From NCBI GenBank assembly GCA_017429695.1, contig JAFROK010000001.1, positions 1-64,000 on the forward strand: a stretch of DNA of 64,000 nt, read 5' to 3'. The position numbers and the translations under genes were made by a program. Of the stretch, positions 1 to 8,624 are shown in pieces. Within the stretch, counting starts at the first letter, position 1. Each line of letters begins with the position of its first letter. Below the pieces are notes generated by a model. That model saw only the letters and a program-made list of their open reading frames with translations, had not been told where the DNA came from and ran no database searches. The stretch is from Clostridia bacterium. Its GTDB lineage: Bacteria > Bacillota > Clostridia > Christensenellales > Aristaeellaceae.

Positions 1-187
1 CTTTGGAATTACTCCGACTCAGGGGGTACGTCATTAAGGAAGAGTCTGCCTGATCTGAACTATCCTGCTTGTCCATCCATGCGATGGTCTGTTTGCTTTA
101 CCCTTCTTTCTGGCGGGCCGTTAGTCAACTGTTTCAAACTTGTTGCTCCTTTGGTTGGTTATGCCCAGAATTATACCTGAGAGCCGC
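1..187. other. Non-coding leader region, possible structured RNA
   Basis: No convincing coding sequence is seen before the apt promoter. The first 130 bases contain local inverted repeats, for example CCATC at 73-77 facing GATGG at 83-87 around a five-base loop. They could be part of a structured RNA cut by the window edge. I do not recognise the family. A covariance-model search of the extended region would decide. Confidence 0.25.
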
Positions 188-217
188 TTGACTGTAAAGG
201 GCTGATAATGGTATCAT
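188..217 (+). promoter_or_regulatory. Putative sigma-A promoter of apt
   Basis: TTGACT at 188-193 and TATCAT at 212-217 are separated by 18 bases, about 50 bases upstream of the apt start. This is seen by eye only. Confidence 0.5.
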
Positions 218-266
218 TTCTGCAGCGAGGGAGGCTGAAACGCCTGCCGGATGGAGGAATGAAATA

Positions 267-794
267 ATGAGCAAAAAGCTGGAAGAATATGTGGTTACGA
301 TTCCTGATTTTCCGGAACCCGGCATCATGTTCCGGGATATTACGTCTGTGATTCAGGATCCGGACGGCTTAAAGCTGGCAATTGACGGGCTGGCGGACCT
401 GCTGAAGGATGTGGATTTCGACCTGGTGGTCGGGCCGGAATCCCGGGGATTCATTTTCGGTGTGCCGGTGGCTTACCTGACGGGCAAGGGTTTTATCCCG
501 GTGCGGAAAAAAGGCAAGCTGCCGCGGGAAACCGTGAGCGAGAAATATGACCTCGAATACGGCCAGGCGGAGATCGAAATCCATAAGGACGCCATTCAGC
601 CGGGCCAGAAGGTGGTTGTGGTGGATGACCTGATCGCGACGGGCGGATCTGCCGGAGCGGCGGTGAAGCTGGTGGAGCGGCTAGGCGGAAAGGTTGTCAA
701 AATGGTGTTCGTGATGGAACTGGCCGGGCTGGAAGGACGGAAAAAGCTGGCCGGATATGATGTGGAATCGCTGATTGTTTATCCGGGAAAATAA
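267..794 (+). CDS. apt: Adenine phosphoribosyltransferase
   Basis: Purine salvage enzyme converting adenine and PRPP to AMP in the cytosol. The 175-residue length is typical of Apt. The PRPP-binding signature VVVVDDLIATGGSAGAA lies near residues 115-131, and the N-terminal PDFPEPGIMFRDIT segment is characteristic of bacterial Apt. The ATG at 267 follows GGAGG at 253-257 with nine bases between. The gene has its own promoter and ends just before a strong shared terminator, so it appears monocistronic. Confidence 0.96.
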   Translation: MSKKLEEYVVTIPDFPEPGIMFRDITSVIQDPDGLKLAIDGLADLLKDVDFDLVVGPESRGFIFGVPVAYLTGKGFIPVRKKGKLPRETVSEKYDLEYGQAEIEIHKDAIQPGQKVVVVDDLIATGGSAGAAVKLVERLGGKVVKMVFVMELAGLEGRKKLAGYDVESLIVYPGK

Positions 795-816
795 GCGGAA
801 AGACAGAAAAACAGAA

Positions 817-872
817 AAAGAGACCCGGGGACGGTTTTCAGTTCAGGCTGAAAACCGTCCCCGGGTCTCTTT
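817..872. terminator. Bidirectional terminator between apt and a convergent gene
   Basis: A perfect 25-bp inverted repeat, arms 817-841 and 848-872 with a six-base loop. A-rich sequence lies on the left and T-rich on the right, so it can end transcription from both sides. It lies between apt (+) and the small secreted protein gene (-). Confidence 0.9.
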
Positions 873-888
873 GAATTATTCTGCGGTA

Positions 889-1335
889 TCAGGTAAAGGT
901 AATGGTGGTCATGATTTCGTTGATGAGACTGAGGGCGGCATCGTCATTGCCGGTCCAGACAAAGTAGAGCTGAACGGCATCTTGTGCGCGCATCCAGGAA
1001 TAGGTGATCCAGGAACCGTATTCATCCAGGCCCCGGGCATACTGCATCTGGGCGCCGTTGACCATGACCGGGCCGTATTCCAGTTCATCTCCGGTGAGGA
1101 CCATAAAGGCATTGTTTGCTCCGCCATAGGAAACATACACCGTCAGGTTGACCGCTCCGTCGGTAAACTGCAAGACCAGGTTGGGGTCGTCCATCGGGGT
1201 GCGGGGCACTTCTGTAAAGGTATCCGGAAGGGTCAGGATCACGCCGGCGGAAGGGCAGTTTACCATTTGCGCGGAAGCGGAAACAGCACAGAACAGGAAA
1301 GACAGCAGGAGCAGGGACGCAAAAAGCTTTTTCAT
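889..1335 (-). CDS. Small secreted protein of unknown function
   Basis: A 148-residue protein with a clear signal peptide at residues 1-22: two lysines after the Met, a leucine-rich core, then a probable AVSASA-Q cleavage site. I do not recognise the mature part. It carries VILTLPDTFTEVP and alternating beta-type segments, and resembles small secreted or envelope proteins that follow a signal peptide with one beta-rich domain. The start at 1335 is chosen because AAGGAGG sits seven bases upstream; an in-frame start at 1368 has no ribosome site and would bury the signal peptide. It is convergent with apt. Confidence 0.7.
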   Translation of the reverse strand: MKKLFASLLLLSFLFCAVSASAQMVNCPSAGVILTLPDTFTEVPRTPMDDPNLVLQFTDGAVNLTVYVSYGGANNAFMVLTGDELEYGPVMVNGAQMQYARGLDEYGSWITYSWMRAQDAVQLYFVWTGNDDAALSLINEIMTTITFT

Positions 1336-1399
1336 ACGGCAGGCCTCCTTCAGAATCCCTTCGCCCATAGAACGAAGCAGATGCTGTTTTTCATTCCGG

Positions 1400-1428
1400 A
1401 TTGTAGCACTTTTTGATCAGAATATAAA
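1400..1428 (-). promoter_or_regulatory. Putative promoter of the secreted protein gene
   Basis: On the minus strand TTTATA (1428-1423) and TACAAT (1405-1400) are 17 bases apart, about 65 bases upstream of the start at 1335. Confidence 0.45.
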
Positions 1429-1452
1429 GAGTTTTGAGGAGATTCTTACATC

Positions 1453-1524
1453 TCCATGTATGTGAACTGTTACCCAAATCATCGATTTGGACAGTTCATC
1501 ACTGCTTCACCCGGAATGACGGGG
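1453..1524. repeat. Dispersed hairpin repeat, copy 1
   Basis: It contains a bulged hairpin: TGAACTGT (1463-1470) pairs with ACAGTTCA (1491-1498), and CCAAATC (1474-1480) pairs with GATTTGG (1484-1490), with an unpaired TAC on the 5-prime side. A closely related copy at 36293-36363 keeps the same fold with compensating base changes. The right part (TTCACCCGGAATGAC) resembles the ATCCTTC...AGGATGAC elements found at three other places in the window. Confidence 0.75.
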
Positions 1525-1623
1525 ACTATTGCAATTTTTTCTGGATATTTTGGCCTGATCCTGTTAAAATGTAGTGTCAGGCGAAACGTATCCGATTTTT
1601 AGCATAAAGTCAGGAGGACGGCC

Positions 1624-2490
1624 ATGAAGAAGATTTTGAAAAACGGAATATCCATCCGGATTATCCATCTGCTGATGCTGATCTGCATGGGGGCGATTAT
1701 TGCGCTGCTGGTGATTTCCACATCGCGGTCAAGCGGCGTGTTTACTACGCTGTCCACGGAGACCGAAAATTATATCGTGCGGCAGAAGGCGGCCAATGAA
1801 CTGATGGAGGCTTCCGACTATCTGACGGAGAATGTCCAGCGGTTTACGCTGAACGGCGACGTCAAATATATGAACAAATACTTTGAGGAGGCCAATGTTT
1901 CCCAGCGGCGGAAGCGGGCCATTGACTCCATGGAAGAAAACAACGCGGATAAGGCCCTGGTTCAGCAGCTGAATGACGCGTTGGATGAATCGAACAGCCT
2001 GATGGAAAAAGAAGAGTACGCGATGGTGCTCGTGATCAGCGCCAATCCGGACCGGTTAAAACTGCCGGAAGATCTTCAGGGAATCGAACTGGAAGAGGAA
2101 CACGAACACCTGTCCGCTGAACAGAAAATGGAAGAAGCCCAGAAAATGGTGCTGGGCGAAGAATACTATGCCAGCAAGGATATTATCCGCACGAAGCTGA
2201 ACAATGCCCTGGAAATGCTGGATGACCAGATGGCCGCCACCCGGAGGAAAACATCCTCCGACATGATGAAGGAACTGAGCGCGAACCGGGTGATTGTGAT
2301 TATCCTGGTGGTGGTGCTGTTTGCACTGATCCTGCTGACGGCGCTGCTGGGCACCATTCCGCTGGTGACCGCCCACCGGACCATGAAGAAAAACGAACGC
2401 CTTCCGATGATCGGCTCCAAGGAATTCCGGGATATGTCCGCGGCCTATAACGAACTGTACGACCAGGTTCACCCGAAGGAAGGAGAATAA
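1624..2490 (+). CDS. Membrane-anchored helical sensor-like protein
   Basis: 288 residues. There is one membrane segment near residues 13-32 and a second near 222-246, enclosing a roughly 190-residue acidic, helix-rich extracytoplasmic region with coiled-coil character, then a 40-residue cytoplasmic tail. This is the layout of the sensory half of chemoreceptors and diguanylate cyclases (four-helix-bundle type), but no HAMP, GGDEF, kinase or MCP output domain follows. It is the first gene of a four-gene operon with two binding proteins and an HD-GYP protein, so a signal-sensing role is inferred from context. The ATG at 1624 is preceded by AGGAGG. Confidence 0.6.
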   Translation: MKKILKNGISIRIIHLLMLICMGAIIALLVISTSRSSGVFTTLSTETENYIVRQKAANELMEASDYLTENVQRFTLNGDVKYMNKYFEEANVSQRRKRAIDSMEENNADKALVQQLNDALDESNSLMEKEEYAMVLVISANPDRLKLPEDLQGIELEEEHEHLSAEQKMEEAQKMVLGEEYYASKDIIRTKLNNALEMLDDQMAATRRKTSSDMMKELSANRVIVIILVVVLFALILLTALLGTIPLVTAHRTMKKNERLPMIGSKEFRDMSAAYNELYDQVHPKEGE

Positions 2491-2528
2491 CCCGGTTTTT
2501 CCGAACATGCGGGCGGGGAGGAATGACC

Positions 2529-3467
2529 ATGCGAAGCAGAACAGGTTTCATTTTCCGGTTGATGATCTTGCTGACGACATGCTGCTGCATCTGGCAGGCG
2601 GCCGGCGCGGATACCGTATATGTGGAAAATGAATGGAACTATATGGAAACCGCGATGGATATCAGCAAAGGAATTCCGGAGGACGCCGACGGGGATCTTG
2701 CGCGGATTGAGCGGAACGGCGTGCTCAAGGTGGCGGCGGATTTTGACTGCGCGCCGCTGTGCTTCCTGGACCCGGAAGCGGAAGGGGATAATCAGTATGC
2801 CGGGCTGGATATGGCCCTGGCGCGGGAAATTGCGAAAAAGATGGGCGTGAAGCTGGTGATCGTTCCCAAGAAATCGATTTACAAGCTGCCGGCCCTGATG
2901 AACGATCAGGTGGAACTGACTATTTCCGCGGTAACCTGCACGCCGGGAAGGGCGCTGGCCTACACCATGTCCAACGCCTACTACTCTCCGGAAACGGTGG
3001 AGGAGGATATCGGGATCCTGGTACGGAAAGACAAACCGATTACTTCCCTGGCAGAGCTGAAAAACAAAAAGATTGCGGCGCAGAGCAATTCTGTGGAAGA
3101 GGCTTTTGCCGCGGCCAACCAGGAATTGAAGGAATGCACGGAATTCATCCGGCCCACGTCATCCCGGAGCGTCTGCGATATGGTGCTGGACGGAACCGTG
3201 GATGCCGGGATTGTCAACATCCGGATTGCCGATACCTATTTCATCAGCGGCCCGGACAGTGAGCTGATGCTCGTTGAGGAGCTGCAGTTCCCAGCGGATG
3301 AACAATACCGGGGATACCGGGTGGCGGCCAAGAAAGGCGAAACGCAGCTGATTGCTTTTGTCAACGGCGTGATTGAAGAGGCTGAAAAAAACGGGGACCT
3401 GGCAAAGTGGCTGAAGGAGGCCGCGGAACGGGCGGAGGAGCTTGGCCTCGGGACCCAGGCAGACTGA
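2529..3467 (+). CDS. Family 3 extracellular solute-binding protein
   Basis: 312 residues with an N-terminal signal or anchor segment (about residues 5-27). It is followed by an SBP_bac_3 fold: a V-L-K-V-A first strand near residue 67, then YAGLDMALAREIAKKMGVKL, a typical family signature, and the SLAELKNKKIAAQ segment of the second lobe. Such proteins bind amino acids or other small polar ligands outside the membrane. No permease or ATPase gene is adjacent, so it may feed the downstream signalling protein rather than a transporter. The start at 2529 has GGGGAGG seven bases upstream; the ATG at 2523 abuts that site and is less likely. Confidence 0.8.
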   Translation: MRSRTGFIFRLMILLTTCCCIWQAAGADTVYVENEWNYMETAMDISKGIPEDADGDLARIERNGVLKVAADFDCAPLCFLDPEAEGDNQYAGLDMALAREIAKKMGVKLVIVPKKSIYKLPALMNDQVELTISAVTCTPGRALAYTMSNAYYSPETVEEDIGILVRKDKPITSLAELKNKKIAAQSNSVEEAFAAANQELKECTEFIRPTSSRSVCDMVLDGTVDAGIVNIRIADTYFISGPDSELMLVEELQFPADEQYRGYRVAAKKGETQLIAFVNGVIEEAEKNGDLAKWLKEAAERAEELGLGTQAD

Positions 3468-3495
3468 ACGTGACGCTCAAAGGAGTTGACCGCAG

Positions 3496-6400
3496 GTGAA
3501 TAATAAAGCAGCCAGGGCGATTGGCTTTTCATTCCTGATTCTTCTGTTCCTGGGGATAGACTGGCTCGGGGAGCATATTGTGGCGCAATACAACTGGCCG
3601 ATCTGGCTGGATTCGATCGGTACGGTGCTGTGCGCCTGCCTGTTCGGGCCGGTCTGCGGCGCCATCGTCGGCGCCACCTTCAATATGATCGACTTTTTTA
3701 CCTACGGTTCATCCTGGCTGTACGCGCTGATCAGCATCCTGATTGCGATCATTGCCGGCATTGCGGCCAAACGGAAAAAACTGGATACCCTGCTGGATAC
3801 GATGACGACCAGCGCCATTATGGCCGGCATCGTGACGGTGGCGGCCTATCCGATTAACCTGCTGACCAGCGGCAGCACCGGCAACCGGTGGGGCGACGCG
3901 GTGATCGGTTTCCTGGCAGAACGGGGAATTCCGCGCTGGGGCGGCCTGCTGGTCGGGCAGCTGTATGTGGAACTGCTGGACAAGCTGATTATCCTGGTGT
4001 CGCTGTTCCTGATTCTTCGGGTATACCGGCTGATTGTGAAGCTTGTGAAATCCAGGCACCAGAAGAAAACGGAAGACGGCGGCAGTTCGCCCATCCGCTT
4101 TACGGCGTTCCTGTTTGCTGTAATCCTGGGCGTTTCCGCCTGCGGCGGGCTGAGCCGGACCGGTACGGCTGAAACGAAAAACATCATTGAGGATATCAAT
4201 TACAGCGACTATACCAAAACGATCTATTCAACCGCCAACGGCCTGCCCTGCGGAACCGCCAATGATATTGCCATGACCAATGATGGTATTATCTGGATCG
4301 GGACCTACGCGGGCCTTTACCGCTACAATGGCCGGGAATTCACCCGGATGGGGGATTTCGACTCCGTCCGCAACGTCAACTGCCTGTATGTGGACGATGA
4401 GGGCCGGCTGTGGATCGGTACCAACGATAACGGCCTGTCCATCATGATCAACGAGAGGATTGTCAACGTGATTGACAAGGAGCACGGGCTTCCCTCCAAT
4501 TCGGTCAAGTCGATCATCAAGAGCTCCGACGGATATTACTATATTGGCACGACGGCCGGCATGCAGGTGCTGACGCTGAACACCGGACTGAGAAGGATCG
4601 GCACCATTTCCGAAGTCAACTACGCGGACAATATTGCCGCGGACAAAACCAGCCGTGTGGCCGCGGTGAACAGCGCCGGCTACCTGTTCCTGATGCAGCA
4701 GGGCAAGGTGACGCTGTCCAGGCGACTGACCACCGGATCGGAAATCTACACAAGCTGCACTTTCCTGCCGGACGGAAGCCTGGCGGTCGGGACCAGCGGC
4801 AACACGGTTTACCAGTACCGGCTGAACGGGGAAGAGCTCGACTTTGACCATCCGAAGACGATTGAATGCCAGGGACTGAAGAACATCAAGACGCTGCAGC
4901 TGCTTGAGACCCGGGAACTGTTCATCTGCGCGGATAACGGTATTGCCCATGTGCATACCAAGGAAGCCCGTGACCAGCGCGGCAACTTCCGGACCGCCAT
5001 TATGAACGATACGTATGAACAAATCAATTCCGGGGAGTTCAACAATTCCATTGACAATATGCTGGTGGATTACCAGGGCAACCTGTGGTTCACTTCCTCC
5101 CGGCTGGGGCTGCTGCGCCTGGCACAGTCCGATTTCCGGAACCTGTACAACGCGGCTGGGTTCGCGCTTTCCCAGGAAGAAATGAAGGACCTGGTTGAAA
5201 ACGACTATGAAAACCTTGTGAGCACCATCGGCGAGACTGGAAAAGTGGTCAACGCCGTTGTTCAGTGGAAAAACAACTACTATATCGGCACGGACAAGGG
5301 CATGGACGCCGTGGACGCAACGGGGAAAAACCGCGTAGCGGAAGATGACCCGGTTCTGCACCTTTTCCCCGAAAACCGGATCCGCTGCATGCTGGTGGAC
5401 AAGGACAACCATTTATGGGTCTGCACATCCGACAACGGGCTGGCGGAGGTTGCGACGAACGGAACGGTCCGCTGGTACAATAAGGCAGAGGGCAATTTCG
5501 GGAAAAAGGCGCGGGTGGTGACCCAGCTGGCGGACAAGACCGTTGTGGCCGCCGCGGATGATCTGGGGATGTGCTTTATCCAGGGGGACAGCGTGGAATA
5601 TCCGGCCAACAATTCCAACGCGAAAATCAGCAGCAAGGTGCTGACGATTGCCGAAATGCAGGACGGGCTGATTCTTGCCGGCACAGACGGCGAGGGGATT
5701 GCCCTGGTGGAAAACCGCGAAATTACCGATTACCTCACCTTGGCGGATGGGCTGACCAGCGAGGTTATCCTGCGGATTACGCCGGATCCTGAAAATGCGG
5801 GCGGCGCTTATATCGTGACCGGCAATGGCCTGTGCTACATGAATCCGGACCGGACGATTTATGCGCTGAACACATTCCCGTACTATAACAATTACAGCAT
5901 CTGGATCAAAGACGCACATACGCTGTATGTGTTTTCCAGCGCCGGCATCTATATTGTAGACCGGGAGGAACTGCTGAACCGGAAGGAAAACATGGCTTAC
6001 GACCTGCTGGACGTACGGCGGGGACTGAGCGGCACCCTGACGGCCAACTCCTGGACATGGTACAACGAAGATACCCACGAGCTGTATCTGCCCAGCAACC
6101 AGGGCGTGTTTGTGATGAACACGGAATCCATTTCCGGCGGGTCCAGGCTTTACCGCATGAACGTATCCGGAATCAAAGCCGGCGACACCGTATACCGGGC
6201 CGATCGGAACGAGACGACGCTGATTCCGCGTGAAAACAGCCGCATCGAGATCCTGCCGGAAGTAATCAACTATTCGATCCAGGATCCGAACGTGGGATAC
6301 ATGCTGGAAGGGTTCGACGACAAATGGACGATTGTGCCCCAGAACTCCCTCAGCTCCATTGTTTATTCCAACCTGCCGGTAGGCGACTACATTTTCCACC

Positions 6401-7257
6401 TGGCGGTTTTTGACAGCAACGAGGAGAAGATCCTGGCCGAGCGGACATATCCCATTTCCCGCGAAAAGGAAATGTACGACAATAACTGGTTCATCTCCTA
6501 TATCCTCTTTGTTCCCATGTTTGCCGTATTCTGGCTGACATGGCTGCTGCTCAAGCGCCATATCCGGAAGGTGCAGGCTGCGCTGGCCGAAGCCAACCGC
6601 CAGGTTGAGATGGGCAAACAGACCGTTGCGGCTATCGCAAGGGCGGTGGACGCGAAGGATGAACGCACCGGAGGTCATTCCACGCGCGTTGCCCTGTATT
6701 CCGGGCAGATTGCTAAGGCATATGGGTTGGATGAAAAGCAGTGCCGCGAAATTGAATGGGCTGCGCAGCTGCACGACATCGGCAAGATCGCCATTCCGGA
6801 CGCTATCCTGAACAAGGATTCCCGCCTGACGGATGACGAATACGCCGTGATGAAGTCCCATACGACCCGCGGCGCGGAGATCCTGAAAGACTTTACGCTG
6901 CTGGACCATGTGACGGAAGGTGCGCAGTTCCATCATGAACGTCCGGACGGACGCGGATACCCGAGGGGACTGAAGGGCGAGGACATTCCGCTGTATGCCC
7001 GGATTATCGGCGTGGCGGACGCCTTCGACGCCATGACGGCCAACCGTGTATACCGGAAACAGATGGACTTCGGATATGTGCTGGGTGAGCTGGAAAAAGG
7101 GCGGGGAACCCAGTTTGCGCCTGAGTTTGTGGATATCCTGCTGAACCTGATCCGCACCCATGTGATTGACCTGAACGAACTGTACGGCGTCAAACCGGAA
7201 GAATCCGCGGAGAACCAGGAAAAGCCGGAAGCTTCCGCACCGGGAAAGGAGGCCTGA
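3496..7257 (+). CDS. Membrane, beta-propeller and HD-GYP signalling protein
   Basis: A 1253-residue fusion. Residues 1-225 hold about six membrane segments with a DSIGTVLCACLFGP stretch resembling ECF transporter substrate-binding subunits. Residues about 230-880 are two-component-regulator propeller repeats (IWIGTYAGLYRYNG, LWIGTNDNGLS, LWFTSSRLGLLR, LWVCTSDNGLAEV). A Y_Y_Y-type beta domain follows near 905-985, a membrane helix near 995-1020, then an HD-GYP domain (about 1030-1230). The HD-GYP motifs are intact: GGHS near 1059, HDIGK near 1092, HHERPDGRGYP near 1146. Family knowledge predicts cyclic-di-GMP phosphodiesterase activity controlled by the outer domains. It starts at GTG with AAAGGAG upstream and lies 28 bases after the binding-protein gene and four before the BMP gene. 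Confidence 0.85.
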   Translation: MNNKAARAIGFSFLILLFLGIDWLGEHIVAQYNWPIWLDSIGTVLCACLFGPVCGAIVGATFNMIDFFTYGSSWLYALISILIAIIAGIAAKRKKLDTLLDTMTTSAIMAGIVTVAAYPINLLTSGSTGNRWGDAVIGFLAERGIPRWGGLLVGQLYVELLDKLIILVSLFLILRVYRLIVKLVKSRHQKKTEDGGSSPIRFTAFLFAVILGVSACGGLSRTGTAETKNIIEDINYSDYTKTIYSTANGLPCGTANDIAMTNDGIIWIGTYAGLYRYNGREFTRMGDFDSVRNVNCLYVDDEGRLWIGTNDNGLSIMINERIVNVIDKEHGLPSNSVKSIIKSSDGYYYIGTTAGMQVLTLNTGLRRIGTISEVNYADNIAADKTSRVAAVNSAGYLFLMQQGKVTLSRRLTTGSEIYTSCTFLPDGSLAVGTSGNTVYQYRLNGEELDFDHPKTIECQGLKNIKTLQLLETRELFICADNGIAHVHTKEARDQRGNFRTAIMNDTYEQINSGEFNNSIDNMLVDYQGNLWFTSSRLGLLRLAQSDFRNLYNAAGFALSQEEMKDLVENDYENLVSTIGETGKVVNAVVQWKNNYYIGTDKGMDAVDATGKNRVAEDDPVLHLFPENRIRCMLVDKDNHLWVCTSDNGLAEVATNGTVRWYNKAEGNFGKKARVVTQLADKTVVAAADDLGMCFIQGDSVEYPANNSNAKISSKVLTIAEMQDGLILAGTDGEGIALVENREITDYLTLADGLTSEVILRITPDPENAGGAYIVTGNGLCYMNPDRTIYALNTFPYYNNYSIWIKDAHTLYVFSSAGIYIVDREELLNRKENMAYDLLDVRRGLSGTLTANSWTWYNEDTHELYLPSNQGVFVMNTESISGGSRLYRMNVSGIKAGDTVYRADRNETTLIPRENSRIEILPEVINYSIQDPNVGYMLEGFDDKWTIVPQNSLSSIVYSNLPVGDYIFHLAVFDSNEEKILAERTYPISREKEMYDNNWFISYILFVPMFAVFWLTWLLLKRHIRKVQAALAEANRQVEMGKQTVAAIARAVDAKDERTGGHSTRVALYSGQIAKAYGLDEKQCREIEWAAQLHDIGKIAIPDAILNKDSRLTDDEYAVMKSHTTRGAEILKDFTLLDHVTEGAQFHHERPDGRGYPRGLKGEDIPLYARIIGVADAFDAMTANRVYRKQMDFGYVLGELEKGRGTQFAPEFVDILLNLIRTHVIDLNELYGVKPEESAENQEKPEASAPGKEA

Positions 7258-7261
7258 CGTT

Positions 7262-8482
7262 ATGGAAAAGAAACAGGTTCTGACGAGATGGCTTCTCACG
7301 GTTGTTGTATGCCTGGCTGTGCTGCTGGTGGTATCGATTGTGACCGGTTACTGGCAGAAAGGGCCGGCGGAAACCGGGGTGATCAAGGTCGGATTCGTTT
7401 ATTCCGAGGATGAGAGCACGCCCTATACGGCCAACTTCGTGCGGGCCCAGCGCGTGCTGGAAGAGCAGTACGGCGACCAGGTGGAAGTGCTGTTCCGGAG
7501 CAACGTGCTGAGTTCGGATGCGGAACGGCCGATGCAGGAACTGATCCGGGAAGGGTGCCGGATTCTGTTCATCAATTTGGATACGGAAATTCCCGCCATC
7601 CTGGCCCGTGAATATCCGGACGTGGTTTTCTGCCATATTTCCATGCCGGATGTCAGCATCGAAGGAACGCCGGATAATTACCATACTTTCAACGGGGAAA
7701 TCTACCAGGCGCGCTATGTGAGCGGCATCGCGGCCGGTATGAAGCTGCAGGAGCTGCTGGAGCAGAACAACCAGTTGGATCCGGCGAGCGGGTTGGTCGG
7801 ATTTGTCGGCGCTAATTCCACCGCGGAAGTAGTTTCCGGCTATACCGCGTTCCTGCTGGGCGTACGGACGATCGTACCGGACGCGACCATGCGGGTTCGC
7901 TATACGGGCAGCTGGGGCAATTATGACGCGGAAAGACAGGCTACGGAGCAACTGATCAGCGAGGGCTGTATCATTATCGCGCAGCATGTGAATACTTCCG
8001 CCCCGGCCAATGTATGCCAGGAGGCGACGAAGAACGGAAATCCGGTCTACCATGTGGGGTATCATGAGAGCATGCTGGATACGGCGCTGGACTGCGCGCT
8101 GGTCAGCATCCGGACTAACTGGGTGCCGTATGTGACGGAAGCGGTTCAGGCGGTGCTGAACGGGGACGTCATCGAAAACGCGGTGAAAGGGCATGTCCAT
8201 GGCCGGGATATGAGCGCCGGGTTTGACTACGGCTGGGTGGAACTGCTGGACCTGAACCAGTTCATCGTTCCGGAAGGCACAAAGGAAAAAGTAGAGCAGG
8301 CCATTGACGACCTGAAGAAGGGGAAGGTTAAGGTTTTCAGCGGGGATTATCATGGCGTGAATCCGAAAAACCATGCGGACACGATCGACCTGAACGAGGA
8401 GGAATATATTGAAAATGAGCATTCCTCCAATCCGACTTTCTCCTATCGCCTGGAAGACTGCATTATGATTGAGGAAGAATAA
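7262..8482 (+). CDS. BMP-family substrate-binding protein, membrane anchored
   Basis: 406 residues. The N-terminal hydrophobic segment (about 10-31) has no lipobox cysteine and probably acts as an uncleaved anchor. The rest matches the basic membrane protein/PnrA family of nucleoside-type binding proteins: VGFVYSEDESTPYTANFVRA, then GVRTIVPDATMRVRYTGSW and DAERQATEQLISEGCIIIAQH. Relatives bind purine nucleosides for ABC uptake, but no ABC genes are here. It is the last gene of the four-gene signalling operon, with GGAGG upstream and a terminator downstream. The ligand is unknown. Confidence 0.82.
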   Translation: MEKKQVLTRWLLTVVVCLAVLLVVSIVTGYWQKGPAETGVIKVGFVYSEDESTPYTANFVRAQRVLEEQYGDQVEVLFRSNVLSSDAERPMQELIREGCRILFINLDTEIPAILAREYPDVVFCHISMPDVSIEGTPDNYHTFNGEIYQARYVSGIAAGMKLQELLEQNNQLDPASGLVGFVGANSTAEVVSGYTAFLLGVRTIVPDATMRVRYTGSWGNYDAERQATEQLISEGCIIIAQHVNTSAPANVCQEATKNGNPVYHVGYHESMLDTALDCALVSIRTNWVPYVTEAVQAVLNGDVIENAVKGHVHGRDMSAGFDYGWVELLDLNQFIVPEGTKEKVEQAIDDLKKGKVKVFSGDYHGVNPKNHADTIDLNEEEYIENEHSSNPTFSYRLEDCIMIEEE

Positions 8483-8494
8483 CCAACTGTCAGA

Positions 8495-8528
8495 CAGCCG
8501 CCTCCGGATGTCGGGGGCGGCTGCTTTT
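8495..8528 (+). terminator. Terminator of the signalling operon
   Basis: CAGCCGCC (8495-8502) pairs with GGCGGCTG (8516-8523), followed by CTTTT, 12 bases after the BMP gene stop. Confidence 0.85.
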
Positions 8529-8537
8529 ACGGGAAAA

Positions 8538-8586
8538 TGTTACAAATTGAAACAAAAAATAAATAAATCTGTTGACATTTGAAACA
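8538..8586. promoter_or_regulatory. Twin operator for the S24 repressor
   Basis: A 17-bp near-palindrome TGTTACAAATTGAAACA occupies 8538-8554. A second, more degenerate copy, TGTTGACATTTGAAACA, occupies 8570-8586 and contains the -35 box of the repressor promoter. Their centres are 32 bases apart, about three helical turns, as expected for cooperative binding on one DNA face. The assignment to the adjacent repressor is inferred from position. Confidence 0.65.
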
Positions 8587-8600
8587 ATCCAGAGTAGAAT
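8572..8600 (+). promoter_or_regulatory. Sigma-A promoter of the S24 repressor gene
   Basis: Consensus TTGACA (8572-8577) and TAGAAT (8595-8600) with a 17-base spacer. The -35 box lies inside the second operator, implying autorepression. Confidence 0.8.
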
Positions 8601-8624
8601 AATCGTGTCAGGAGGGATGCGGGA

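Noticed and set aside
5413..7299. Long antisense frame over the HD-GYP gene
   Set aside because: It lies opposite well-recognised propeller and HD-GYP motifs and has no start signals.
7262..8482. The BMP-like protein as a classical lipoprotein
   Set aside because: No cysteine follows the hydrophobic segment; an uncleaved anchor is more likely.
1624..8482. The signalling operon as an ABC transporter operon
   Set aside because: No permease or nucleotide-binding protein is present; the large protein carries HD-GYP, not ABC motifs.
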